The position numbers and the translations under genes are program-made. Below are positions 21,521 to 30,869 of a stretch of 64,000 nt of DNA, one piece after another (the first letter of the stretch is position 1; each line of letters opens with the position of its first letter). The notes beneath the pieces are model-generated. The model made no database searches. It saw only the letters and a program-made list of their open reading frames with translations, and was not told the origin of the DNA. Origin of the DNA: an uncultured Chlorobiales bacterium (GTDB lineage: Bacteria > Bacteroidota > Chlorobiia > Chlorobiales > Chlorobiaceae); NCBI GenBank assembly GCA_903929135.1, contig CAIYTH010000002.1, forward strand, positions 62,001 to 126,000, written 5' to 3'.

Positions 21521-21635
21521 GATTATTTGCCGGCTCATCGAGGCTCCGCGCTCTTCCGTTTTTCCTGAAATTGAAAAAATAGTACCTTGCATTTCACCGA
21601 TCGTATCCACCATCAACACGTTAATCCGCTCTGCC

Positions 21636-22019
21636 ATGAACTTCCCTGACAATCTCCGCTATACGAAGGACCACGAATGGATCCAGCTCCTCGAAGACGG
21701 TTCGACCGCGCTGGTCGGAATCACCGATTTTGCTCAGTCCGAACTCGGCGACATCGTGTTCGTCGAAACCCGGTCTGTCGGTACGAAGGTCGGTGAGCAT
21801 GAGGTCTTCGGAACCGTTGAGGCCGTCAAGACGGTCGCAGACCTTTACGCTCCGGTTGCCGGAGAGATCGTCGCCGTCAACGAGGCGCTCGATGCCGCCG
21901 AGATCGTCAACAGCAGCCCCTACGTCGAAGGCTGGATCGTCAAGCTGAAGCTCGATAGTCCCGATGCGGTCGGTGCGCTGCTCTCTTCGGCTGATTACCG
22001 CGCGCTCATCGGCGAATAA
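21636..22019 (+). CDS. gcvH: glycine cleavage system H protein
   Basis: A 127-residue lipoyl carrier that shuttles the aminomethyl group between P, T and L proteins. The start MNFPDNLRYTKDHEWI is typical, and the frame opening upstream at 21492 is repeat-derived and not used. The lipoylated residue is Lys 65 in GTVEAVKTVADLY. It is followed after 38 bases by gcvPA in the same direction, so the two are probably an operon. gcvT and gcvPB are not in the window. Together with glyA at 52 kb this covers part of glycine-serine-C1 interconversion. Confidence 0.97.
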   Translation: MNFPDNLRYTKDHEWIQLLEDGSTALVGITDFAQSELGDIVFVETRSVGTKVGEHEVFGTVEAVKTVADLYAPVAGEIVAVNEALDAAEIVNSSPYVEGWIVKLKLDSPDAVGALLSSADYRALIGE

Positions 22020-22057
22020 CGACGCCCAGGTTTTAACAACAGTATCCAGTACTACCC

Positions 22058-23392
22058 ATGCCTTTCATTGTCAACACGGATGCCGAACGGGCTGAAATGC
22101 TCCGGCAGATCGGAGTCGATGGCTTCGATGACCTTGTCGGGGACATTCCCGCCGAAATACGCCTGAATAAGGCGCTCGATCTCTTCCCGGCAATGGGCGA
22201 ACCCGAGGTCAGGCGGCTGCTCGAAGAGCTGTCGGCTCGAAACGCAAGTACTGCCGACCATGTGAGCTTCCTCGGCGGAGGGGCTTACGACCACTTCATA
22301 CCGGCTGCCGTCAAGGCCATCTCTTCCCGCAGCGAGTTCTACACGGCATACACGCCTTACCAGGCCGAAGTGTCGCAGGGTACACTGCAGGCGATCTACG
22401 AATACCAGAGCATGGTTTGCCGCCTGTACGGCATGGACGTGGCCAACGCTTCCATGTACGATGGTGCGACAGCCCTCGCCGAAGCAGCGCTGATGGCCGT
22501 GAACATCACCGGCCGCAACGGCGTCGTCGTGGCCGGCAAGCTCAATCCCTACGGGTACCAGGTGCTTGAGACCTACCTTGAAGCCTCCTGCCAGAGGCCG
22601 CTCGTGCAGAACGCGCTCGAGGACGGTATCGGCAGCCTGGAGTCGCTCAGGGCCCTTGTCACGAACGAGACAGCAGCTGTCATCGTGCAGCAGCCGAACT
22701 TCTACGGTCGTCTCGAAGAGGTCGAAGCCATAGGGCAGATAGCCCGGGAGCACGGGGCGCTGTTCATTGTTTCTGCTGATCCGGTTTCGCTGGGACTCCT
22801 CGAGGCTCCCGGCAACTACGGCGCAGATATCGCGGTCGGCGAGGGCCAGGTACTGGGCAACTCCCAGAGCTTCGGCGGTCCCTACCTCGGCATCTTTACC
22901 GTCAGCCAGCAGTACGTGCGCAAGATTCCCGGCCGCCTCGTCGGCATGACGAAGGATCGCGACGGCAATGACGGGTTCATCCTGACGCTGCAGACCAGGG
23001 AGCAGCATATCCGCCGCGAGAAGGCGACCTCGAACATCTGCTCGAACCAGGCGCTCTGCGCGCTCCAGGCCGTGGTCTGGATGTCGTTGCTCGGAAAGGA
23101 GGGTATCAGGGACGTGGCCCTGCGTTCAGCGCAGAAGGCGCATTACCTGGCCGAAAGGATCGCCGCGCTTCCGGGCTACTCCCTGAAGCATCAGGGGCCT
23201 TTCTTCCGTGAATTCGTGATGGAGACGCCGGCAGCACCTGCGGCGATCGTCGAAGGGCTGCTCTCGAAGAAGCTCTTTGCGGGTATCGACCTTGCTCCTT
23301 TCGGAGAAAGCGGGCTGCTCGTCGCCGTCACTGAAAAACGGACTCGCGAAGAGCTCGACCTGTTCGTCAGGGAACTCGCCGCAATTGCCTGA
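22058..23392 (+). CDS. gcvPA: glycine dehydrogenase (decarboxylating) subunit 1
   Basis: The N-terminal half of a two-subunit P protein, 444 residues, with the characteristic start [19 protein letters not shown] and the segments [17 protein letters not shown] and [22 protein letters not shown]. The PLP lysine is on the other subunit (GcvPB), which is not encoded here. The pair decarboxylates glycine and loads GcvH. It ends 15 bases before a strong terminator shared with the convergent dapA. Confidence 0.96.
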   Translation: MPFIVNTDAERAEMLRQIGVDGFDDLVGDIPAEIRLNKALDLFPAMGEPEVRRLLEELSARNASTADHVSFLGGGAYDHFIPAAVKAISSRSEFYTAYTPYQAEVSQGTLQAIYEYQSMVCRLYGMDVANASMYDGATALAEAALMAVNITGRNGVVVAGKLNPYGYQVLETYLEASCQRPLVQNALEDGIGSLESLRALVTNETAAVIVQQPNFYGRLEEVEAIGQIAREHGALFIVSADPVSLGLLEAPGNYGADIAVGEGQVLGNSQSFGGPYLGIFTVSQQYVRKIPGRLVGMTKDRDGNDGFILTLQTREQHIRREKATSNICSNQALCALQAVVWMSLLGKEGIRDVALRSAQKAHYLAERIAALPGYSLKHQGPFFREFVMETPAAPAAIVEGLLSKKLFAGIDLAPFGESGLLVAVTEKRTREELDLFVRELAAIA

Positions 23393-23406
23393 AGCTCAGA
23401 GACAGG

Positions 23407-23446
23407 AAACAGGAAAGGCCGCCCGTTGAGGCGGCCTTTCCTGTTT
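23407..23446. terminator. terminator after gcvPA (possibly bidirectional)
   Basis: A perfect 17-base stem (23407-23423 with 23430-23446) and a 6-base loop. The right arm ends in TTT and the left arm begins with AAA, so it may also work for dapA. Confidence 0.9.
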
Positions 23447-23511
23447 CGTGACGCGCAACACGTGACGCGTAACACGTAACACGTAACGGGAAACCTGTCA
23501 CTCGTCACGCT
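23447..23511. repeat. 7-base-unit intergenic repeat next to dapA stop
   Basis: Alternating GTGACGC/GTAACAC-like heptads run from the gcvPA terminator up to the dapA stop codon. The last part is in inverted orientation (GTCACTCGTCACGC), so it can fold back on itself. Confidence 0.75.
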
Positions 23512-23515
23512 CTTA

Positions 23516-24406
23516 TCACACCAGTCCCAGTTTCTGCAGCTCCTGCCTGAGCGTCGCCTTGTTGGCGTCGGACATCGGAACGAGCGGCAGGCGGTACACC
23601 TCTTCCACCATTCCCATCTGCGAAAGCGCATACTTCACCGGCACGGGGTTGCTCTCGATGAAGTTCAGCTTGAAGAGCCTGCGGTAGGTCCGGTTGATCG
23701 CGCGGGCTTCGTCGAGGTTGCCGGCCTTCATGGCGTCCACCAGACCCTTGACGGCTTTCGGCACCTGGTTCGCCGCAACGGAGATCACCCCGTCGCCGCC
23801 GAGCGCCATGAACGGCAGGATCAGCATGTCCTCGCCGGTCAGCACCGAAAATCTTTCAGGCCTCCGATCGATGAGCTCCATGATCTGGTCCATGTTGTCC
23901 GAGGCCTCCTTGACGGCAAGGATATTGTCGAAATCGTTGGCCAGCCTGAGGATGGTCTCCGCGCTCACGTTGATGCCGGTCCGGCCGGGCACATTGTAGA
24001 TGATCACCGGGATCGAGACCGACTCGGCCACATGCCGGAAATGCTGGTAGAGACCCTCCTGGGACGGCTTGTTGTAGTATGGCGCCACGGAGAGGATGGC
24101 CTGGGCGCCGGCCCTTTCGGCGTTCCGTGAAAGGACGACCGCATGCGAGGTGTCGTTGGTGCCCGCTCCGGCAGCCACCATCATCGACTCGCCGGCCTCC
24201 TCACGCACGGTGCGGACGATCTCCGCCTGCTCGTCGATGGAGAGGGTCGGTGATTCTCCGGTCGTGCCGCAGGGAATGACGATATCGGTTCCGGCTTCCC
24301 GCTGGAAATGGACCAGCCGTCGCAGGGCGTCGGTGTCGATCGATCCGTCCTGCCGGAACGGAGTGACCAGGGCGACGGCGGAACCGGAAATAAGGCGATT
24401 GGACAT
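23516..24406 (-). CDS. dapA: 4-hydroxy-tetrahydrodipicolinate synthase
   Basis: It condenses pyruvate with aspartate semialdehyde, the first committed step of lysine and diaminopimelate synthesis. The ATG at 24406 ([17 protein letters not shown]) gives 296 residues, the family norm. The substrate loop is [13 protein letters not shown], the catalytic Tyr is in [12 protein letters not shown], and the Schiff-base Lys is in LAVKEASDN. The open frame upstream to 24778 only translates the tandem heptad repeat and is not coding. It is convergent with gcvPA. The 402 bases to the next gene hold the tandem array and, presumably, the dapA promoter. Confidence 0.96.
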   Translation of the reverse strand: MSNRLISGSAVALVTPFRQDGSIDTDALRRLVHFQREAGTDIVIPCGTTGESPTLSIDEQAEIVRTVREEAGESMMVAAGAGTNDTSHAVVLSRNAERAGAQAILSVAPYYNKPSQEGLYQHFRHVAESVSIPVIIYNVPGRTGINVSAETILRLANDFDNILAVKEASDNMDQIMELIDRRPERFSVLTGEDMLILPFMALGGDGVISVAANQVPKAVKGLVDAMKAGNLDEARAINRTYRRLFKLNFIESNPVPVKYALSQMGMVEEVYRLPLVPMSDANKATLRQELQKLGLV

Positions 24407-24673
24407 AAAACTGTTTGTGTTTGTGATGTATATCGATATTGAGCAATAATAAGGCAAACTTCCTGATTTTCTAAACGGTATTTCCGGCCACGATGAGCTC
24501 TCCGGTGGCAGGGAGTGCTCTATGTCAGGGACGATGATCACTATCCCGAACTTTCCGTGTCGTCGGGTCGGGCCGTCCATCATGCGCTCGCTGCATACCG
24601 GACACGCGGTATTTTTATGGTGCCATGCAGGTTTATCCATTGATTGCGAAATGTATTCCGATATTATTACGTC

Positions 24674-24756
24674 GTAACCCGTAACCCGTAACCCGTAACC
24701 CGTAACCCGTAACCCGTAACCCGTAACCCGTAATCCGTAATCCGTGACCCGTGACC
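24674..24756. repeat. tandem heptanucleotide array, 12 units
   Basis: Eight exact GTAACCC units (24674-24729) are followed by two GTAATCC, one GTGACCC and a final GTGACC-type unit. Because 7 x 3 = 21, the array reads as a repeating heptapeptide in every frame, which explains a spurious open frame. It sits between the divergent dapA and flavin reductase genes. Confidence 0.95.
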
Positions 24757-24808
24757 GGGTGGAACACTTTTTGTTCACGACCGCACAACACTATCAAGAG
24801 ATCATCAC

Positions 24809-25381
24809 ATGAAGAGATCAATCGGAGCGAAGACGCTCCTGTTCCCGACTCCGGTCCTGATTGTCGGGACTTACGATGCCGCCGGCCGGCCGAACCTGAT
24901 GAACGCAGCGTGGGGCGGCATCTGCAGCTCGGAACCGCCATGCGTCGCCGTGTCCGTGCGCAAGGCCAGGTACACCTACGAGAATATCGTTCAGCGCAAG
25001 GCTTTCACGATCGGGATTCCCGGTGAAGGACACGTCGCCGAAGCGGATTATGTCGGCATCGTTTCGGGCCGCGACACCGACAAGTTTGCCGCAACCGGGT
25101 TGACACCGGTAAAAAGCGAGCTTGTCGATGCACCGTATGCAGCGGAATTTCCGGTGGTGCTCGAGTGCCGCCTGTTCAGGACGGTCGAAATCGGTATTCA
25201 TACCCAGTTCATCGGCGAGATTATCGACGTGAAGGGTGACGAACAACTGTTCGATGACGACGGACTTCTCGACATCCTGAAAATCAGGCCGCTTCTGTTT
25301 GACACCTCTCATCGCGGCTACTATGGAGTCGGGCCGTTCGTCGCACAGGCATTTTCGATCGGCAGGTCAATATCGTCGTGA
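24809..25381 (+). CDS. flavin reductase-like FMN-binding protein
   Basis: A 190-residue split-barrel protein of the flavin reductase/flavoredoxin family (DIM6/NTAB-like). Family traits are the opening strand [19 protein letters not shown], the segment [18 protein letters not shown] for flavin binding, [22 protein letters not shown], and the late strand [18 protein letters not shown]. It probably binds FMN in the cytoplasm and passes electrons to an unknown partner. Start and length fit the family. An antibiotic-biosynthesis-type monooxygenase follows after 48 bases. That pairing suggests a small quinone or aromatic redox function, which is only inference. Confidence 0.87.
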   Translation: MKRSIGAKTLLFPTPVLIVGTYDAAGRPNLMNAAWGGICSSEPPCVAVSVRKARYTYENIVQRKAFTIGIPGEGHVAEADYVGIVSGRDTDKFAATGLTPVKSELVDAPYAAEFPVVLECRLFRTVEIGIHTQFIGEIIDVKGDEQLFDDDGLLDILKIRPLLFDTSHRGYYGVGPFVAQAFSIGRSISS

Positions 25382-25429
25382 GCCGGGCAGGGGAATCGAT
25401 CAGGCAACAGTACATCAAAACCACAGGTT

Positions 25430-25720
25430 ATGTCACAATTGGTCGTGATCGCAACAGTCGTTGCGAAAAATGAGTCCGCAGAACAGCTCAGGGGCGAACT
25501 GCTGAAGCTCGTTGCTTCTACCAGGCAGGAGGATGGATGCATCAACTACACCCTGCACCAGGACAACGAAAATCCAGCCGTGTTCATGTTTCATGAAACG
25601 TGGGAGAGTCCCGCACACCTGGCCAGTCACATCGCGAGCGGGCATTACCGGGCCTATGCCGCTGCGGCAGAAAGTCTGGTGGCAGGGAGGTCCGTGAACA
25701 GGTTGACCCGTATCGGATAA
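25430..25720 (+). CDS. antibiotic biosynthesis monooxygenase (ABM/YgiN-like)
   Basis: A 96-residue dimeric alpha-beta barrel protein. The signature is complete: MSQLVVIATVVAKNESAEQL strand-helix, EDGCINYTLHQD, FMFHETWESPAHLASHI and the C-terminal helix-strand. Relatives such as YgiN oxidise quinols without cofactor. It is a stand-alone short gene after the flavin reductase and ends 27 bases before the convergent recN. Confidence 0.9.
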   Translation: MSQLVVIATVVAKNESAEQLRGELLKLVASTRQEDGCINYTLHQDNENPAVFMFHETWESPAHLASHIASGHYRAYAAAAESLVAGRSVNRLTRIG

Positions 25721-25747
25721 CCGTCCCGAAAGGCTGCCGTCAACCTG

Positions 25748-27454
25748 CTAGATTGAACTGCCGGCCTCGATGAGCTCTCCGGCGAGCTGTAGTGAAGTTG
25801 GGGAGATGGTATGGCCGCTGATCAGGCGCGCGACCTCTTCCACACGTCCGGAGCCCTCGAGCGGCATGACTCCGGTGACGGTCCGTTCACCTTCGACCCG
25901 CTTGGCGACAGAGAGGTGCCGATCGGCCATTGCCGCAATCTGCGGAAGGTGGGTGATGGCGATGATCTGGTGCAGGCGGGAGAGCTGTTTCAGGCTGAAG
26001 CCGACCGCCTGGGCAGCTTTGCCGCTGATGCCGGAGTCGATCTCGTCGAACACGAGGATCGGTAGCTGGGTCGCCTGGGCCAGGGCGCTTTTCATGGCCA
26101 GCATGACCCTTGAGATTTCGCCTCCCGACGCCACCTTCACCAGCGGTTTCGGAACTTCTCCGATGTTGGTCGAAATCATGAACTCGATGCGGTCGAATCC
26201 GTTTTCGAAGGCCCTGTAGACTCTTCCGTCGTGGGTGATCTCCCCGTCCGGAGCCTCCTCCATGGAGGCGTCGACCCTGAAGGCACCGTGGGGGATGCTG
26301 AGCTTTTTCAGCTCCTCCGAGATCTCCTTTTCCAGCAGACGGGAGGAGATCTGCCGTTTCCGGGAGAGGTCGAGGGCTGCCGCGGAGATCTCCTTGCGGG
26401 CCGTCTCGATCTCCGCCCTGAGCAGGGCCGCATCGGCCTCGACATTCTCTTCAAGCGAGAGCTCTTCGCCGAGCTGGTCCCGAAGACCTATCAGTTCGGC
26501 GATGCTTTTGCCGTGTTTCTTCGACAGCCGCTGCAGGAGCATCTGCCGTTCGCGAAGCTCATCGAGACGCTCCCGGCTGAACTCGATGCCGGAGGTGTAG
26601 CGCCTGGCGAACCGGTGGGCCTCTTCGACCGACGCCAGGGCACCCCGCAACTCATCAAGGGTGGTTTCGAACCGTCTGTCGATGGCGGCTAGCTTTTCGA
26701 GCAGGTGGAGTGCCGAGGAGAGCGATGTGTAGGCCGATCGGTCGGCGTCGTACAGGGTCTCGCCGAGCTCCCCGCTGAGGCTGAAGAGGGTTTCGGCATT
26801 TTCCAGCAGGTTGATCTCCTCCTCGAGCGCGGCCTCCTCGCCTGTTTCGAGGCCGGCCGACTCAAGCTCTCGGAACTGGTACTCGATGAAATCCCGTTTA
26901 TCCCGCAGGTCTGCAGCCCGCTGCGTCAGTGTGTCGAGTGAACGCTGCAGCTCGCGGCATCGCAGGAGCAGGCACCTGTACCCGGCCTTTTCCACCTGCA
27001 GCCGGCCGAAGGAGTCGAGCATTCCGGCATGCGTTTCGGCATGCAGCAGCAACTGGTGGTCGTGCTGTCCATGCAGGTCCACCAGTTCCCGACCCACCTG
27101 CTTCAGCAGCGATAGCGGGCAGGGCGTGTCGTTGATGAAGCACCTTGACTGGCCGCTGGCGGCGATCTCACGCCGGAGGATGAGCTCATGGCCGCTTTCG
27201 ATCTCCGCCTCGTCGAGAAGCAGGGTGACGGCTTCGTAACTGGTTTCGGAGAATGTAGCCTCGATGACCGCCTTTGCGGCGCCGCTTCTGACAAAATCGG
27301 CGCTGGCTCGCTCACCGAGCACCAGGTTCAGGGCTCCCATGAGGATCGATTTGCCCGCTCCGGTTTCGCCGGTGATGATGGTCAGGCCGGGGTCGAAGCT
27401 CACGGAAAGCTCGTCGATGAGTGCGAAATCCCTGACGTAGAGGGTGTTGAGCAT
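25748..27454 (-). CDS. recN: DNA repair protein RecN
   Basis: An SMC-like ATPase for double-strand break repair, 568 residues. The N-terminal half-domain has Walker A ITGETGAGKSILMGAL. Long heptad-patterned coiled-coil segments fill residues about 150-370. The C-terminal half has the signature VASGGEISRVMLAMK and Walker B LPILVFDEIDSGISG. A Q-loop and D-loop are in place, so it should be active. It is transcribed alone on the minus strand, 92 bases from the lamin-tail gene upstream. Confidence 0.97.
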   Translation of the reverse strand: MLNTLYVRDFALIDELSVSFDPGLTIITGETGAGKSILMGALNLVLGERASADFVRSGAAKAVIEATFSETSYEAVTLLLDEAEIESGHELILRREIAASGQSRCFINDTPCPLSLLKQVGRELVDLHGQHDHQLLLHAETHAGMLDSFGRLQVEKAGYRCLLLRCRELQRSLDTLTQRAADLRDKRDFIEYQFRELESAGLETGEEAALEEEINLLENAETLFSLSGELGETLYDADRSAYTSLSSALHLLEKLAAIDRRFETTLDELRGALASVEEAHRFARRYTSGIEFSRERLDELRERQMLLQRLSKKHGKSIAELIGLRDQLGEELSLEENVEADAALLRAEIETARKEISAAALDLSRKRQISSRLLEKEISEELKKLSIPHGAFRVDASMEEAPDGEITHDGRVYRAFENGFDRIEFMISTNIGEVPKPLVKVASGGEISRVMLAMKSALAQATQLPILVFDEIDSGISGKAAQAVGFSLKQLSRLHQIIAITHLPQIAAMADRHLSVAKRVEGERTVTGVMPLEGSGRVEEVARLISGHTISPTSLQLAGELIEAGSSI

Positions 27455-27546
27455 GGCCTCAGGTATGGTTTCGGGTGCCTGAAGAAGGTTTTCTGAAGAT
27501 ACTGCGAAAACCGCGGCTTTGAAACATGCGGTCGTCTCTCCCGGAC

Positions 27547-28551
27547 TTATCGGGCGAGCACGACCGTTTCCGCAGCGCTGAACCTCGCGCCCGTATATCC
27601 TGCGGCGTTCATGGTGATCCGGTAGGTCCCGGCAGGAAGGGGCTTGCCGCCGTCATCTGCCCCATCCCACTGGAGCACGGCGACAGGTCCTGCCGGGGTG
27701 CCGTTCGCAAGGTTCCTGACCGTTCCGCCGAGGGTATCGTACACCGTGACGGCAAGCTGGTATGAGCCCGCAGGGAGGCTGATCGTGATTTTCAGGAGGT
27801 CGTTCCTCAGGTCACCGTTGGGGGAGAACGGGTTCGGGGAGAGGCGGAACATCTCCCCGCTTCTGGATGGCGGCACGTAGATCGAATTGACCTTGCCCGG
27901 AGTTCCGCCGTAACAGGCATCGGTCGACGAGCTCCAGCTCATGGGGGAGTCGGACGGCATGAGCGGATTGAATTTTTCGAGCGAGATGCGCTTGGTCGAT
28001 GTGTTTGCCTGGTTGTGCCAGCCTGGAGCGTAGCTGACCGAATCGACGACGGCTCCTCTGCTGTCGAGCAGGCGAACGCAGTCGCCGTCATTGTTCAAGT
28101 CAAAAACCTTGTGGCTCCTGTCGAGGAAGATTTTCGCGTCCGGCAACTCCATGAGGTAGAGGTAAAACTGAACAAGGCGGGAGGTGGCGACCATGCCGCC
28201 CGATTCGGGAGCGATCACACCGTACTGTCCGGGCCCGAGCGTGTTGCTGCTTCCCTTGAGCGCGAAATAGTAGCGGTTGAATTTCCCTGTTTTCGCATTG
28301 GGCCTGTCGGCGATGCTCCAACCGGTCAGGTCTACGGGCTTGGTAGCCGGATTGTAGAGCTCGACGAAGTCGGGCTGGTCGGGAAGGTTGTCCTTCGAGT
28401 CCTGGAGCGGATCGAAGAGGATCTCATTGATGACGGGCCTGGCAAGGCCGTCCTGAAGGGAGAGGGTCTCGGAAAAACGTTCCTCTTCGTGGTTGTTCAC
28501 GCAACCGGCGATCGACAGCATGAACACGACCGAAAGATGGTGGGGGCGCAT
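27547..28551 (-). CDS. lamin-tail-domain lipoprotein with FlgD-like C-terminal domain
   Basis: A 334-residue exported protein. The N-terminus has a lipoprotein signal with lipobox SIAGC (Cys 17). Residues about 35-170 form a lamin tail domain: INEILFDPLQDSKDN, DQPDFVELYNPATKPVDLTGW and NNDGDCVRLLDSRGAVVDSV. The last ~90 residues contain FSPNGDLRNDLLKITISLP and QWDGADDGGKPLPAGTYRI, the FlgD Ig-like/T9SS-adjacent module often placed at the C-terminus of secreted proteins in Bacteroidetes and Chlorobi. Role is unknown; cell-surface binding is plausible. It stands alone between recN and tatA. Confidence 0.85.
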   Translation of the reverse strand: MRPHHLSVVFMLSIAGCVNNHEEERFSETLSLQDGLARPVINEILFDPLQDSKDNLPDQPDFVELYNPATKPVDLTGWSIADRPNAKTGKFNRYYFALKGSSNTLGPGQYGVIAPESGGMVATSRLVQFYLYLMELPDAKIFLDRSHKVFDLNNDGDCVRLLDSRGAVVDSVSYAPGWHNQANTSTKRISLEKFNPLMPSDSPMSWSSSTDACYGGTPGKVNSIYVPPSRSGEMFRLSPNPFSPNGDLRNDLLKITISLPAGSYQLAVTVYDTLGGTVRNLANGTPAGPVAVLQWDGADDGGKPLPAGTYRITMNAAGYTGARFSAAETVVLAR

Positions 28552-28717
28552 CTTTTGTCTTGTTGAAGCGTTTCGATAGGTACGACGGTACTATGGCTCC
28601 GGGCAGCGATCGGCGTTTTGCAGGCGGGGGATGCCGGGCAATGCCTCGGGATACAGCTCTCCGCAGGGCGTCAAGTCGCCGGCGGGATGCTTGATTCAGT
28701 TTGAAAACGCCCGCATT

Positions 28718-28912
28718 TCAGGCGTTCTTCTCCTTTTTCGGCTCTTCATCCACAGCCTTTTCGATCTCATCCTGCAGGTTGCTCTGGGCTTTCTTGAATT
28801 CCTGGATGCCCTTTCCGAGGCCACGGGCGAGTTCGGGGATCTTTTTGGGGCCGAACAGAACCAGAACGATCAGCAGTATGAGGAAGATTTCCTGGCCACC
28901 TAATCCAAACAT
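28718..28912 (-). CDS. tatA: twin-arginine translocase subunit TatA/E
   Basis: A 64-residue pore-forming subunit of the Tat export system. [24 protein letters not shown] shows the short N-terminal membrane helix, the FGPKKIPEL hinge, the amphipathic helix [15 protein letters not shown] and a charged tail. The ATG at 28912 is used; an in-frame upstream ATG adds 12 residues that do not fit. A hairpin overlapping the stop (AACGCC / GGCGTT) may end transcription. No tatC is in the window. Confidence 0.93.
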   Translation of the reverse strand: MFGLGGQEIFLILLIVLVLFGPKKIPELARGLGKGIQEFKKAQSNLQDEIEKAVDEEPKKEKNA

Positions 28913-29007
28913 GAGTCTTTCTCCGGAAAATGGATGATTCGAAGGCACGTTGTGCCTGAAAGGAATATATACTCAACTCGGCATGTTGCCAAATCAGGCG
29001 TTCCCGC

Positions 29008-29658
29008 TCATGAACGGCTGCCTCTCGCAATGACGGTCTCTCCGGCCACGGTTTTCGATCCTGTCCCGATGCAGACCTGGATGGAGGAGGGGAGGACGAT
29101 GTCGACCCTCGAACCGAACTTGATCATGCCGAACCGCTTGCCGGCCGTGACCGCATCGTCCTGCTCGAGCCTGCAGACGATCCGCCGGGCAAGGAACCCC
29201 GATACCTGGCAGAACCATATCGGGCCGATGCCGCTGTCGATGCCGATCTCCATGCGTTCGTTGTCGGTCATGCTCCGGTGGTCGAATGCCATGAGGTATT
29301 TCCCGGGGCAGTAGCGCAGGTGGGTGACCCTGCCGCTTGCGGGAATCCGGTTGACGTGCACGTTGAATGGCGACATGAAGATGCTGACGAGCGTTGCCGG
29401 CTGGCCGGTCTGGGGGTGGTCGACTCTCCTGATCAGCAGTACCTTGCCGTCGGCAGGGGCAAGGATTGCCTCCTGGTCGCCGGGGGCCGTTCGTTCAGGG
29501 TCCCGGTAAAAATAGAGGGTGAATGCGAGGTAGATGATTGCGGCTGCACAAAGTGCGGCGCCCCCTGCAGAATTGAGGAGCGCTCCTGCCGCGAAGATAC
29601 CCGAGCAGACGACGGCTGTATTGATGACGCTGCGTGAACCGTATGAGGATATGCGCAT
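29008..29658 (-). CDS. psd: phosphatidylserine decarboxylase (short, PSD-B/archaeal type)
   Basis: A pyruvoyl-dependent decarboxylase that makes phosphatidylethanolamine, 216 residues. One or two hydrophobic helices lie near residues 10-50, followed by FYRDPERTAP, ILAPADGKVL, FMSPFNVHVNRIPASG, and the self-cleavage site in IKFGSRVDIVLP, where Ser becomes the pyruvoyl group. The length matches the short class found in Chlorobi and Bacteroidetes. The partner gene pssA is not adjacent. It runs on the minus strand behind the divergent tilS; the region between them is 183 bases. Confidence 0.94.
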   Translation of the reverse strand: MRISSYGSRSVINTAVVCSGIFAAGALLNSAGGAALCAAAIIYLAFTLYFYRDPERTAPGDQEAILAPADGKVLLIRRVDHPQTGQPATLVSIFMSPFNVHVNRIPASGRVTHLRYCPGKYLMAFDHRSMTDNERMEIGIDSGIGPIWFCQVSGFLARRIVCRLEQDDAVTAGKRFGMIKFGSRVDIVLPSSIQVCIGTGSKTVAGETVIARGSRS

Positions 29659-29841
29659 GGTTGCTGGTCCTGGAGTCCGTTTCCTTTAAAGGGGGAATGA
29701 TAGCTATTTTAAGCCGGAATTCATGAGCAAACCGCATCCGGATGCCGCCGATCGAGTCCGGTGTTGCAGAAACCCTCCGGGCGGTGCTATCTTGACGGCA
29801 GTCGGGCAACCTTCGCATTCCTGAACCAACGACTCTCAAGC

Positions 29842-30819
29842 GTGAACCGTACCGAGAAAATGTTTCTTGAAAACGTCAGACGGCTGCACCTTGCCGGTGA
29901 TGGCGACGCCGTGCTCATCGCGGTTTCAGGAGGGCCCGACTCGATGGCGCTGTTGCATCTTTTCATGGCGGCCAGGCCGGTGCTCGCGTGCAGCCTTGCC
30001 GTCGCGCATGCCAACTTCGGCCTCAGGGGAGCGGAGAGCGACGGCGATGAACGCTTCGTGAAGGATGCCTGCCTGGCGCTGGGGATCGAGTGCCATGTGC
30101 GCAGGTTTGAAACCCGAGCCGTCGCCGCAGCCTGGAAAAAATCGCTCGAAGAGACGGCCAGGATCCAGCGATACGATTTTTTCGAAGAGGTTTGCCGGGA
30201 TTCGGGATACACGCGCATTGCGACGGGACACCATGTCGGCGACAACGCCGAAACAATGCTTTTCAACCTGTTCCGCGGCACATCGACGGGTGGTGCCAGG
30301 GGCATCAGGGCCGCGAACGGCCGCCTCGTCAGGCCGCTTCTGCCGTTCGGAAGGGAGGAACTCCTCGCTTATCTCGAAGGGAAATCCATTCCCTGGCGCA
30401 CCGACAGCTCCAACCTCGATACGGTCCATGACCGGAATTTCATCAGGCACCGGGTGATTCCCCTGGTCGAGGAGCGCTTCAGCGGCAAGTTCATGCCCGC
30501 CCTGCAGCGTCTGTCGGAACATGCGGGAGAGCTCGACGAGTTCGTCGAGCGCCATGTCGCCGGTCTGGTCGCCAGCTGTCCGGGGCTTGATCTGAAGGGA
30601 GGGAAGCTGCATGTCGTGACCCTCCTGAAGCTCACCCCGTTCGAAAGGAAGGAGTTGCTGAAGCGGGCGCTCCAGGCGCAGGGTGCTTCAGTCGACAGCC
30701 GCGTGCTGCAAAGGCTCGCCGATCTGCTCGTCCGGCAGCCGGGCCGGAGCGTGCCGGTCGGGCGCGGCATGACGGTGGTCAGGAAGGATGGCTTTCTCGT
30801 TTTTTCGCGTGACTCGTGA
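29842..30819 (+). CDS. tilS: tRNA(Ile)-lysidine synthetase
   Basis: It modifies the wobble C of the tRNA-Ile that reads AUA. The PP-loop IAVSGGPDSMALLHLF is near the N-terminus, with ATGHHVGDNAETML, RPLLPFGREELLAYL and DRNFIRHRVIPLVEE downstream. GTG at 29842 gives 325 residues; ATG at 29860 is the alternative. The frame is open to 29761, but that lead is unlikely to be translated. The C-terminal domain is short. The last codons and the TGA stop lie inside a copy of the 7-base repeat, so the natural C-terminus may have been altered by the repeat. Confidence 0.92.
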   Translation: MNRTEKMFLENVRRLHLAGDGDAVLIAVSGGPDSMALLHLFMAARPVLACSLAVAHANFGLRGAESDGDERFVKDACLALGIECHVRRFETRAVAAAWKKSLEETARIQRYDFFEEVCRDSGYTRIATGHHVGDNAETMLFNLFRGTSTGGARGIRAANGRLVRPLLPFGREELLAYLEGKSIPWRTDSSNLDTVHDRNFIRHRVIPLVEERFSGKFMPALQRLSEHAGELDEFVERHVAGLVASCPGLDLKGGKLHVVTLLKLTPFERKELLKRALQAQGASVDSRVLQRLADLLVRQPGRSVPVGRGMTVVRKDGFLVFSRDS

Positions 30820-30869
30820 CACGTAACACGGAAATCCGACTTGTCACGAGTCACGAGTTACGTGTTACG
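30807..30869. repeat. 7-base-unit repeat forming a hairpin between convergent genes
   Basis: The left part has heptads GTGACTC/GTGACAC/GTAACAC and the right part their complements (GTCACGAGTCACGAGTTACGTGTTACG). The arms can pair over most of their length around the centre GGAAATCCGA. The repeat supplies the stop codons of both flanking genes. Confidence 0.8.

Noticed and set aside
24674-24756. Tandem array as a CRISPR
   Set aside because: Units are seven bases with no spacers, and no cas gene is in the window.
24660-24778. Upstream extension of dapA with a repeated Y-G-L-R-V-T-G peptide
   Set aside because: The heptanucleotide array has no stop in any frame and so reads as a heptapeptide repeat. 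The family start is at 24406.
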